Assembly (NCBI GenBank): GCA_037189785.1
Contig: JBBCIP010000201.1
Location: 1 to 5,975 of the forward strand
Reading direction: 5' to 3'
From: Govanella sp037189785
GTDB taxonomy: Bacteria > Pseudomonadota > Alphaproteobacteria > Sphingomonadales > Govanellaceae
DNA length: 5,975 nucleotides
Position 1 is the first letter of the stretch. Each line of letters begins with the position of its first letter. Positions 1 to 5,975 of the stretch are shown one piece after another. The position numbers and the translations under genes were made by a program. The notes beneath the pieces are model-generated. The model did no database searches. It worked only from the letters and a program-made list of their open reading frames with translations, and was not told the DNA's origin.

Positions 1-2168
1 CTCCAAACAGCTAAGGTCCAGCCGTTACCATTATCTTGCTCACCCTCTAAAGCCAGGCGTGCATTCACACGGTCAAAAGCGTTTCTTTGGGTATCTGGCG
101 TATTATAAATATCGAACCAGGTTTTTCCGGTTCTTTCCCAACTAACATTCAGCGACAACGACAGTGCATCATTTATGTCATGCTTATAATCAACCGCTAA
201 AACATTATTATATCGCGGCGTCATCGGCATTTTATTGCCTATGGTCGCAGGTAAATCAGATGATTTGAATTCCGCATCTACGAAGCCAAAATTGTTGGAA
301 ATTCGCAAGTTATCGGTGACATGATAGATGGCTTCCAATTCAAATCCTTGGGAGCGCGCTTTCTTTTGATAGACAACGATGGTGATAACTGGTTGCGGGA
401 ATGCCGTGAAGGATTGAGCGTTGTCAATTTCCGTATAAAAAACAGCCCAATTTAAATTTAAGCGACCATCCAACAAAATACTTTTAAATCCAAGCTCAAA
501 AGAATCGGACTTTTCTGAGGGATATCCATCTTGAAAAATAAACGCTGGGTCGTATGAGGCGCGAATACGGTCCGTCGACCCTGGCGGATTAAATCCGCCA
601 CTTCTAAAGCCTTTGCCATAACTCCCATACACTGTCAGTTCCTCGCTCACGCTATAACGAAGCGAAACACTGGGTTGCCAGGCCTTGAAGCTGTTGCTGT
701 CTCGAAATCCAGGAAATAACGTAAGCGGTACTGGATTTCCACTCGCCACAGAAGCTGGCGCCAGAATATCAGGAACGGTATTCACAACAGCGCGATCTTC
801 TTTATCCCAGCGCAGCGATAACGCCAACTCTAAGTCATCAATAATATCATATTCGACACGAGCGAAAGCGGCATAGGCATTGATCGTATTGGCTGCCCCG
901 CTAGCGACGATAATCGGATTAATCCCAAACGGATCAAGCGTTTCCGGCGCATAGACTTCTAAAATATTTTGCCCCTTGTCGACTTTGGTATTCGCGTCTT
1001 CCTGCCGTTTGGAATGTGCATAGTATCCGCCAAACATCCACCGCAATGCTTGATCCGATGGAGAAGCCAACCGAATTTCCAAAGTTTTGTTCTTATCCGT
1101 AACTTTGTTGAAAGTATTCTGAACCTGCGCATAGCTATAACCAGGTAACAACGGCGGATTGGAAGCAAGAAATCCGGCTGGATCTGTGAAAATGATCGGA
1201 TTCAAAGCTTCGTCACCAGCATATTCGGCTTTCGTATCATTATAACTGCCGATTACCGTCAACGTTGCAACTGAAAAATCATAATCCATTTTCAACGATG
1301 TATCGAACCGATCTTGCCTGCCCGGTTGGTTATTGTTCATTTGGAACGTTGGGAAATAATTGTTATTATCAAAAGCTTGATAGGGTGGAACTTGGGCTGT
1401 CCACAGCTGCGACCCCATTTTTACTTCGCTGCCGCGAACCCGCAAATCGAAAGACAGATCTTCGTTCGCATCATAAACAATCCGCGCATCCGCTATACGC
1501 TCTCGACGAAAATCTGCAGGACGTCCGGTCGTGCTGTTATACCAAAAACCGTCGGTCTCCGTATGAGATACGGCAATACGACCATATAACATGTCCTCGA
1601 TAATCGGTCCGCTGATAACGCCCTGCCCCTTGACACTATCGCCGTTACCGAACCCCGCTGTTATGCGCCCTTCGAATTCATTGGAAGGACGCCGAGTATT
1701 GATGATGATCGCCCCAGCGATGGCATTCCGGCCGTAAAGCGCCCCTTGCGGGCCCTTGACCACCTCAATTTGCTGCACGTCTAATAATTCCTGTTGAAGC
1801 GCATTGGGGCTTGCCGCCACCACGCCATCCAGCACGATCGCCACCGGTTGCGTCAGACCGAAATTCCCCTGAACACCGCGGATGGTTACATTGGATTCGC
1901 CCGGACGCACGGCAGTCATGATGCTTGCATTGGCCGTTAACGCTATAAAATCATCCGGTCGCGTAATATTAGCCTGCTCCAAACGTTCCGCCGTAAAGGC
2001 TTGAATTGCAATAGGAACATCCTTTTGAAGGGTGTCTCGTTTGGTGGCCGTGACAATAATTTCCTCAAATGTGCTCGCGTAAGCGCTATCACCACCTACA
2101 CCAGCGGTAACCAAAGACGCTCCAATTCCTAAAGCCAGCTTGGATACCTTTTTATATGAGCTGATCAT
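1..2168 (-). CDS. TonB-dependent outer-membrane receptor, C-terminus cut by window edge
   Basis: This gene encodes an outer-membrane beta-barrel receptor that imports a ligand using energy from TonB-ExbB-ExbD. The frame is open for 722 codons. Residues 1-31 form a signal peptide: basic start (YKKVSK), hydrophobic core and an A-Y-A cleavage site. A TonB box, EEIIVTAT, follows at 35-42 with no STN signalling domain before it. The plug covers roughly 50-160: VPIAIQAF at 51-58, I-R-G at 96-98, LDG at 113-115, and the conserved VVKGPQGALYGRN at 136-148 followed by INTRRPS. The rest is barrel, including YGKGFRSGGFN at 517-527. Judging by family length, perhaps 50-70 residues, including the last barrel strands, lie beyond position 1. 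The start is chosen because it gives the signal peptide and has GGGAGG four bases upstream. Substrate is unknown; the motif style matches receptors used for organic nutrients as well as siderophores. It runs in the same direction as the regulator gene but is separated by 496 bases, so it probably has its own promoter. Confidence 0.95.
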   Translation of the reverse strand, partial: MISSYKKVSKLALGIGASLVTAGVGGDSAYASTFEEIIVTATKRDTLQKDVPIAIQAFTAERLEQANITRPDDFIALTANASIMTAVRPGESNVTIRGVQGNFGLTQPVAIVLDGVVAASPNALQQELLDVQQIEVVKGPQGALYGRNAIAGAIIINTRRPSNEFEGRITAGFGNGDSVKGQGVISGPIIEDMLYGRIAVSHTETDGFWYNSTTGRPADFRRERIADARIVYDANEDLSFDLRVRGSEVKMGSQLWTAQVPPYQAFDNNNYFPTFQMNNNQPGRQDRFDTSLKMDYDFSVATLTVIGSYNDTKAEYAGDEALNPIIFTDPAGFLASNPPLLPGYSYAQVQNTFNKVTDKNKTLEIRLASPSDQALRWMFGGYYAHSKRQEDANTKVDKGQNILEVYAPETLDPFGINPIIVASGAANTINAYAAFARVEYDIIDDLELALSLRWDKEDRAVVNTVPDILAPASVASGNPVPLTLFPGFRDSNSFKAWQPSVSLRYSVSEELTVYGSYGKGFRSGGFNPPGSTDRIRASYDPAFIFQDGYPSEKSDSFELGFKSILLDGRLNLNWAVFYTEIDNAQSFTAFPQPVITIVVYQKKARSQGFELEAIYHVTDNLRISNNFGFVDAEFKSSDLPATIGNKMPMTPRYNNVLAVDYKHDINDALSLSLNVSWERTGKTWFDIYNTPDTQRNAFDRVNARLALEGEQDNGNGWTLAVW

Positions 2169-2172
2169 AATG

Positions 2173-2178
2173 CCTCCC
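2173..2178 (-). promoter_or_regulatory. Ribosome binding site of the left receptor gene
   Basis: Read on the minus strand this is GGGAGG, inside AAAGGGAGG, four bases before the ATG at 2168. It is a strong Shine-Dalgarno match and fixes the start codon. The spacing is slightly short. The same GGGAGG core precedes the second receptor gene at 4196-4201. Confidence 0.75.
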
Positions 2179-2196
2179 TTTCCCAATCTTGTAATT

Positions 2197-2221
2197 CAGT
2201 TCTTGATTTATATAAGAACTG
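2197..2221. repeat. 8-bp-arm inverted repeat in the leader of the left receptor gene
   Basis: The arms CAGTTCTT (2197-2204) and AAGAACTG (2214-2221) are perfect reverse complements separated by nine AT-rich bases. The near arm ends 29 bases before the receptor's start codon. On the minus strand a TATAAC hexamer (2227-2232) lies just upstream and could be a -10 element, although no good -35 accompanies it. In that case the repeat would sit at the transcription start, as an operator or as a 5' mRNA hairpin. Alternatively the spacer itself, TATATAAAT on the minus strand, could hold the -10. The sequence of the repeat is seen directly; its role is inference. Confidence 0.4.
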
Positions 2222-2649
2222 TGAATGTTATATCGAGTAACACTATATTTTAAGGAAACGGAATGTGATCAGGCGAGACGCAGTTTAAATCGTTTTTTCC
2301 GCAATAATGGGTGAAGTGGCAGCAACCCCATTTATTCATCTCTCATCTCAATTAATTTAATAGAAATTGAATTATATATTCTATTTTAATTATTATATTT
2401 CAGTAAAAAATTAATTCTCACAGTTCAGACCTAGATCTGCTTTGATCACGGTCACGCACAAGATTTGGATGCCGCGAATTGCTACCGTCGCTGAGCCTTT
2501 TCTTTGAGGTCACAACACGAAAAAAGTACATTAAAGCATGATGTCAAAACAGAGATCGTAACATCCTCATGGGACCTTATGCCCACTATGACATATCAAG
2601 CCATAGACTATTTGTCAGGAACGATGTTGCTGAATACAATTTAGCTATT

Positions 2650-2671
2650 AAAGTGGAACCGATATCACTTT
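2650..2671 (-). terminator. Weak hairpin at the end of the regulator gene, doubtful terminator
   Basis: AAAGTG (2650-2655) and CACTTT (2666-2671) are perfect 6-base arms around a 10-base loop. The hairpin straddles the stop codon of the GntR-family gene. The stem is AT-rich and the bases after it on the minus strand (AATAGC) are not a T run, so it lacks what an intrinsic terminator needs. A match of this size can also arise by chance in AT-rich DNA. Confidence 0.15.
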
Positions 2672-3375
2672 GAAACCCGCTTATAGTATGTTTGCCGAAG
2701 CTTTTCGATAACCCAACGCAAATGGCTCTCATAAGCGTCCTGAGCTTCATCTGGATTGCCTGACAGTATTGCGTTTTCTATTTGATCGAAGCGAGCAAGA
2801 TATTCTTCGTGATCTTCAGAAGGAAGAAAAGACCCAAACTGCGGCGTCCAAAATTCCGTATGCAGACATTTTCTTACCGCTTCAATATAAGGATTTCCAG
2901 TAATGGCTGACATTGTTTCCTGAAACTGGATGATCGCAGAATGATAACTTTTTATATCGTTCTTTTGTCGTGCTTCATGAATTTTTCTGGTGGCCGCCCT
3001 GATGCGGTCAGCATTGTCTCTGATTTTTATACGCTCTGCTGTCAAACGCGCCATGAATGCGGCATGAACACCCCACACTTCAAGCGCGTTCAAAACTTCT
3101 TCCAAAGAAAGCTGTCGCACACGGGCACTACGGTTGGAAAAAAGCTCAATAACTCCTTCACCCGACAGTTGGTGTAACGCTTCCCGTACTGGGGCAGCAC
3201 TGACCCCTAAGGTTGCCGCGATATTACGGGCTATGATTTGTTGACCTTGTCCAAACTCACCGGATCGAATCCGACTTAAAATATAATCAATAACCCGATC
3301 TACAGTATGCCCTGCACCCTTCTCCTTTTCGAGTTTTGATCTCCGTCTTTTATCGTCCGTCACATTTGGGCTCAT
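2665..3375 (-). CDS. GntR-family transcriptional regulator, FadR-type with FCD domain
   Basis: This is a 236-residue cytoplasmic DNA-binding protein, a normal length for the FCD branch of the GntR family. A basic N-terminal tail (KRRRSKLEKEK, 9-19) precedes the winged helix at about 24-90. Its helix-turn-helix reads LGVSAAPVREALHQL (56-70), a classic GntR signature, and is followed by the wing NRSARVRQLS. The all-helical FCD ligand domain spans about 92-230: LSLEEVLNALEVW opens it, YHSAIIQF (144-151) supplies a His, TGNPYIEAV follows, and AYESHLRWV (214-222) supplies the last His. In many FCD proteins an E-H pair begins the helix leading to 'I..AI..G'; here the equivalent residues appear to be R195-F196, so the metal site may be incomplete. 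These regulators usually repress catabolic or transport genes until an organic acid-like effector binds. It is divergent from the cupin-receptor pair and probably controls it and itself. The start at 3375 lacks a strong ribosome binding site, so the N-terminus is less certain. Confidence 0.93.
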   Translation of the reverse strand: MSPNVTDDKRRRSKLEKEKGAGHTVDRVIDYILSRIRSGEFGQGQQIIARNIAATLGVSAAPVREALHQLSGEGVIELFSNRSARVRQLSLEEVLNALEVWGVHAAFMARLTAERIKIRDNADRIRAATRKIHEARQKNDIKSYHSAIIQFQETMSAITGNPYIEAVRKCLHTEFWTPQFGSFLPSEDHEEYLARFDQIENAILSGNPDEAQDAYESHLRWVIEKLRQTYYKRVSK

Positions 3376-3513
3376 ATCTGGTCACATTAAAAAAATCGAT
3401 GCCTTCTCCATAACCTATTGGATACTAGGCAATTTTGGAGCTCTTCTCGACATTTTGCCTTCATAACACAAATTCTTAGATCATTCATACATGAGTTTTA
3501 GTAAACGATGATA

Positions 3514-3542
3514 TTGACTCATTTTCGTTTATTTGTTCAAAT
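3514..3542 (+). promoter_or_regulatory. Candidate sigma-70 promoter of the cupin-receptor operon
   Basis: A -35 hexamer TTGACT (3514-3519) matches five of six consensus bases. At the ideal 17-base spacing is TCAAAT (3537-3542), four of six for the -10. Transcription would then start near 3549, giving a leader of about 28 bases before the cupin ATG at 3577. The -10 lies inside the 18-bp palindrome described separately, as expected for a repressed promoter. The hexamers are visible; activity is inferred. Confidence 0.45.
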
Positions 3543-3551
3543 ATTCGAACA
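3534..3551. promoter_or_regulatory. 18-bp near-perfect palindrome, candidate operator
   Basis: TGTTCAAATATTCGAACA pairs at eight of nine positions about its centre (3542/3543), the only mismatch being A3539 with C3546. It lies 26 bases before the cupin start codon and covers the proposed -10 element. A dimeric repressor bound here would block RNA polymerase. The adjacent GntR-family protein is the obvious candidate, but the site does not have the GT-N(0-3)-AC core usual for FadR-type operators, so another regulator is possible. Confidence 0.5.
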
Positions 3552-3576
3552 TTATTGAAATAAAGCAGTAAAAACA

Positions 3577-4146
3577 ATGAGAACGGTAAATTTTAGTGAA
3601 CAAGAGATGGCATCACGCGTTGCTCGATTCGGATCTTTGGAGCCGATTACAATCCAACGAGAAAAGAAATTCTCTCAAGAAGTCATGGACTTACTTTATG
3701 CACGAAAATTATATCCCGTAGTTGGGCTTGAGGACGGAGACACACCCATCAGCGACTCCGCGCCGATCATTGGAGCCGGAGGAATGACCATCACCTATGC
3801 CGCATGCCCACCCGGACAGGGGCCCGGCCTTCATACCCATCATGAGACCTACGAAACCTTCACCGTTATGCGCGGACAGTTCCAATTCTTCTGGGGCGAC
3901 AAGGGGGAAAATTCCATCATTTTAGAAGAATTAGATGTCATCTCCATGCCGCCGCGCGTATCGAGAGCGTTCAAAAACGTTGGTGACCTAGAAGGTATTC
4001 TGCAAGTCATCATCACTGGCGGTAAGCACGATAAAAACGATATCGATCTTGCCCCTGAAATTGCCGAACAAATCGAGCAACTCGATCCAGACGCGCGACG
4101 AGAAATTGAAGAAAAAATGTTCACGTTTACTGCCGGATCAAACTGA
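3577..4146 (+). CDS. Single-domain cupin protein with incomplete second metal motif
   Basis: This is a 189-residue protein with no signal peptide or membrane segment, so it is probably cytoplasmic. One cupin beta-barrel occupies about 64-150. Motif 1, G(X)5HXH(X)4E(X)6G, is complete: G80, H86, H88, E93 and G100, within GLHTHHETYETFTVMRG. Motif 2, normally G(X)5PXG(X)2H(X)3N, keeps P125 and N134 but has E119 and R127 for the glycines and R130 for the metal-binding His. The fold is therefore secure, but metal binding would be three-ligand or altered. An N-terminal segment (about 1-63) precedes the barrel, and an acidic, probably helical tail (about 158-182, rich in E, D and Q) follows it. Single-domain cupins include dioxygenases, isomerases, lyases and ligand-binding proteins; nothing here selects among these. 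The ATG at 3577 has only a weak purine stretch upstream; M11 (3607) is a less likely alternative. The second receptor gene follows after 62 bases without a terminator, suggesting one operon. Confidence 0.9.
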   Translation: MRTVNFSEQEMASRVARFGSLEPITIQREKKFSQEVMDLLYARKLYPVVGLEDGDTPISDSAPIIGAGGMTITYAACPPGQGPGLHTHHETYETFTVMRGQFQFFWGDKGENSIILEELDVISMPPRVSRAFKNVGDLEGILQVIITGGKHDKNDIDLAPEIAEQIEQLDPDARREIEEKMFTFTAGSN

Positions 4147-4181
4147 GAGTCTCCATCACAATCATGGCCCCGCTAAGTAGT

Positions 4182-4194
4182 TACCTAATAGGTA
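4182..4194 (+). repeat. Short inverted repeat before the second receptor's ribosome binding site
   Basis: TACCT (4182-4186) and AGGTA (4190-4194) are perfect 5-base arms around AAT, ending one base before GGGAGG. The stem is short and the loop only three bases, so an mRNA hairpin would be weak. It might tune translation of the receptor relative to the cupin, or be chance. Confidence 0.2.
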
Positions 4195-4195
4195 T

Positions 4196-4201
4196 GGGAG
4201 G
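4196..4201 (+). promoter_or_regulatory. Ribosome binding site of the second receptor gene
   Basis: GGGAGG lies seven bases before the ATG at 4209, a strong and well-placed Shine-Dalgarno. It decides between two closely spaced ATGs: the one at 4202 is adjacent to the motif, is in another frame, and reads only a short frame, whereas 4209 opens the receptor with its signal peptide. Confidence 0.8.
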
Positions 4202-4208
4202 ATGAAAA

Positions 4209-5975
4209 ATGCAAAGACAAACAAACCTGAAAAACAAAACGATTGCTTTGACAAGTGTATCCGTATTCTGCTTAACAGCTTTCAACACTTTCGCCATCGC
4301 AGCGCAAGAAACACGAGGATCCGCACTTTTTGAAGAAATCGTCGTAACAGCAACAAAAGTTGGCGAAACATCTTTGCAAGATACGGCTATCGCCATGACC
4401 GCATTTAGCGATCAATATTTGGCTGATATGATGATCACCGATGTTCGCGATCTGGCTATGATGACTCCGGGTCTCACACTATCGTCGAATAGTAACATGG
4501 CTCAGATTTACATCCGCGGTATTGGCTCCAACAATGTTTTCGCCGGATCCGACCCAAGCTCAACCATACATTACGATGGTGTTTATCTGGCCCGACCGCA
4601 AAGCGGCTTTGCAAACTTCGTCGATGTTGAGCGTGTCGAGGTTTTGCGGGGGCCACAGGGAACTCTCTACGGCAGAAACTCGGTTGGTGGTACCATCAAC
4701 ATCGTCTCCCGGCGTCCTTCTTTGGATAGTTTCAAGGCCGAAGGCGTTTTCAACATAGGCAATAAATCCTTTTACCGTGGCGAAGGATATATCAGTGTTC
4801 CGATTGTCAGCGATAAGTTAGCCGTCAGCATCGCCGCCCAAAAAAGTGATCGCGGCGCCTTTCGCGAAAACATCGCACCAGGGGGTCATGACGTCGATGA
4901 TGAGGATATCCAATCTTTTCGTGGTCAAGTGCTATGGAAAGTATCAGATCATGTCGACATCATTGCACGAGCTGACTACTATGAGGATGATTCAACGCTC
5001 TATTCCGGCAGCTCATCCCCAATCGGACCCCTTGCTGGTAACCCACCGCTTGCCAGCAGCATCATTGGGAACTCGCGTAAAGTAGCGATGAATGCTCCAT
5101 CGTTTATTGATCGTGAAACCTATGGCTTCAGTTTAGAATTAAATGCAACCGTAACTGATAACTGGTCCTTAAAATCATTAACAGCGTATCGACGTAACGA
5201 TAATTTCATCGCGTCTGATCCGGACACCACGGAAATAGACGCAGCACGTACGCTTTTGTGGGAAGATCAAGACCAAATATCACAAGAATTTAACGCAATC
5301 GGTTCTTATGATAGTTTGAATCTATTTTTTGGATTGTTCTACCTCAAAGAAAATATCGACTCAATCATTGAAGTCCAAGCCCGACCGACCGGCCGTTCTA
5401 CGAAAATGAATCCGATCGTTGATACAGAAACCTGGGCGGCATTCGGACAGCTACAATATAATGTGACAGATAGTGTTACCCTGACCGCTGGTGGGCGGTA
5501 TACGGAAGAGACGAAAGACTGGGTCAAAAACTATCATGGCACGTTCATAACCGGAACTGATACCCAACTCACTGATCTAAATTTGCCCCCCGAACAACAA
5601 AAATCCAAAGAGTTCACCCCAAAATTAGGCATAGAGTTGCGGCCAAACAGTGATTATTTAATTTATGCGACAGTTTCTCGCGGTTTCAAAAGTGGTGGCT
5701 TCAATATTACCGCCACTGTTCCCGGTGGATATGACCCTGAAACCTTATGGGCTTATGAAGTGGGCGTCAATGGTCGACATTTGGACGGTCGTTTCACCTC
5801 ACGTCTTAGCGCTTTTTATTACGATTACAAAGATCTACAGGTTCAGGCCTTTATCGTTCCTGGTGTGGCGAGTATCACAAATGCAGCATCCGCCAAGCTA
5901 AAAGGCGTAGAAGCAGAAATATCCGGGCAAATCACAGACGAGTTCGTGATCCGGGGAAGTCTTTCTTATTTGGAC
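4209..5975 (+). CDS. TonB-dependent outer-membrane receptor, C-terminus cut by window edge
   Basis: This is a second outer-membrane importer driven by TonB, open for 589 codons to the right edge. Residues 1-32 are a signal peptide with a basic start (KNKT), hydrophobic core and cleavage near A-I-A-A. The TonB box EEIVVTAT is at 42-49, again with no STN domain. The plug spans about 55-170: LAMMTPGLTL at 82-91, IYIRGIGSN at 100-108, YDGVYL at 122-127, and VEVLRGPQGTLYGRN at 143-157 leading into GGTINIVSRRP. Barrel strands follow, including the conserved SRGFKSGGFN ending at N499. Typical members run to roughly 700-800 residues, so perhaps 110-200 residues are missing. It shares motifs with the left receptor but differs widely in the barrel, so the two are not a recent duplication. 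It lies 62 bases after the cupin gene, probably co-transcribed. The ligand is unknown; co-regulation by a GntR/FCD protein would favour an organic nutrient over iron. Confidence 0.95.
   Translation, partial: MQRQTNLKNKTIALTSVSVFCLTAFNTFAIAAQETRGSALFEEIVVTATKVGETSLQDTAIAMTAFSDQYLADMMITDVRDLAMMTPGLTLSSNSNMAQIYIRGIGSNNVFAGSDPSSTIHYDGVYLARPQSGFANFVDVERVEVLRGPQGTLYGRNSVGGTINIVSRRPSLDSFKAEGVFNIGNKSFYRGEGYISVPIVSDKLAVSIAAQKSDRGAFRENIAPGGHDVDDEDIQSFRGQVLWKVSDHVDIIARADYYEDDSTLYSGSSSPIGPLAGNPPLASSIIGNSRKVAMNAPSFIDRETYGFSLELNATVTDNWSLKSLTAYRRNDNFIASDPDTTEIDAARTLLWEDQDQISQEFNAIGSYDSLNLFFGLFYLKENIDSIIEVQARPTGRSTKMNPIVDTETWAAFGQLQYNVTDSVTLTAGGRYTEETKDWVKNYHGTFITGTDTQLTDLNLPPEQQKSKEFTPKLGIELRPNSDYLIYATVSRGFKSGGFNITATVPGGYDPETLWAYEVGVNGRHLDGRFTSRLSAFYYDYKDLQVQAFIVPGVASITNAASAKLKGVEAEISGQITDEFVIRGSLSYLD

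Larger units (their letters stand above)
2169..2664. other. Intergenic region without a recognisable gene
   Basis: This 496-base gap lies between the left receptor gene and the regulator gene, both on the minus strand. It contains the receptor's ribosome binding site and inverted repeat near its left end, and a very AT-rich tract at about 2340-2417. Inside that tract are 7-base arms AATAGAA (2359-2365) and TTCTATT (2379-2385). The right part (about 2440-2640) has more even base composition, but only short open frames without ribosome binding sites, for example a 33-codon plus-strand frame from 2569 and a 37-codon minus-strand frame ending near 2420. None resembles a known protein. The receptor's promoter must lie here if it is not read through from the regulator gene, but no strong sigma-70 pair was found. 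Confidence 0.6.

Noticed and set aside
685..876. Short plus-strand open frames within 685-1603
   Set aside because: They are antisense to the continuous receptor frame on the minus strand, lack ribosome binding sites and give compositions unlike real proteins.
2306..2332. AATGGG...CCCATT arms with a 15-base gap, considered as part of a riboswitch
   Set aside because: Six-base arms at this distance are expected by chance in a 500-base region, and no cobalamin, TPP or SAM riboswitch signature sequences were found around them.
2216..2426. Nine-base inverted match GAACTGTGA (2216-2224) and TCACAGTTC (2418-2426), considered as looping half-sites
   Set aside because: About one such match is expected by chance in a region of this size, and nothing else supports the second copy as a site.
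2569..2670. 33-codon plus-strand frame starting MGPYAHYD
   Set aside because: No Shine-Dalgarno sequence, overlaps the end of the regulator gene antisense, and no recognisable similarity.
2941..3177. 78-codon plus-strand open frame
   Set aside because: It lies wholly antisense to the well-supported GntR-family gene and has no ribosome binding site.
3499..3508. TAGTAAACGA, a loose match to a FadR-type TNGT-NN-ACNA operator
   Set aside because: Its inner bases are not symmetrical and only six positions are constrained, so a chance match is likely; the 18-bp palindrome is far better.
3849..4124. 91-codon minus-strand open frame
   Set aside because: It is a shadow of the cupin gene, with serine- and cysteine-rich composition typical of antisense frames.
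4202..4330. Short frame from the ATG at 4202
   Set aside because: The ATG directly abuts the ribosome binding site, the frame is short, and it conflicts with the receptor frame that starts at 4209 with a proper signal peptide.

Overview
The window is a four-gene chromosomal segment from a Gram-negative bacterium, most likely a proteobacterium. Both receptors carry the export signals, TonB boxes and R-G-F-[RK]-S-G-G-F-N barrel motif typical of the large receptor families of sphingomonad-like Alphaproteobacteria and marine Gammaproteobacteria. Coding GC looks moderate (about half or slightly below, by eye), so a high-GC Sphingomonas is less likely. The genus cannot be fixed from this sequence.

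Layout, left to right: (1) 1-2168, minus strand, a TonB-dependent outer-membrane receptor whose C-terminus runs off the left edge; (2) 2169-2664, an AT-rich gap of 496 bases with no convincing gene, holding the receptor's ribosome binding site and an 8-bp-arm inverted repeat; (3) 2665-3375, minus strand, a GntR-family transcription factor with an FCD-type ligand domain; (4) 3376-3576, a divergent control region with a plausible sigma-70 promoter and a near-perfect 18-bp palindrome over its -10 region; (5) 3577-4146, plus strand, a small single-domain cupin protein; (6) 4209-5975, plus strand, a second TonB-dependent receptor that runs off the right edge and probably shares a transcript with the cupin gene.

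How it may work (inference): the two outer-membrane receptors would import one or more bulky or scarce nutrients. The FCD-domain regulator would sense a small organic metabolite and control the divergent cupin-receptor operon, and possibly the left receptor. The cupin would bind or modify a small molecule in the cytoplasm. Both receptors lack the N-terminal signalling (STN) domain, so control is more likely through the GntR protein than through a sigma/anti-sigma relay. The substrate is not revealed: no catabolic enzyme is inside the window and no Fur-type iron box was noticed. Three details stand out: the cupin keeps a perfect first metal motif but has Arg where the second motif normally has its His, the regulator appears to lack one of the usual FCD metal-binding His residues, and each of the two leftmost transcription starts has its own, different inverted repeat. 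No RNA gene, insertion sequence, CRISPR array, or phage gene was recognised.
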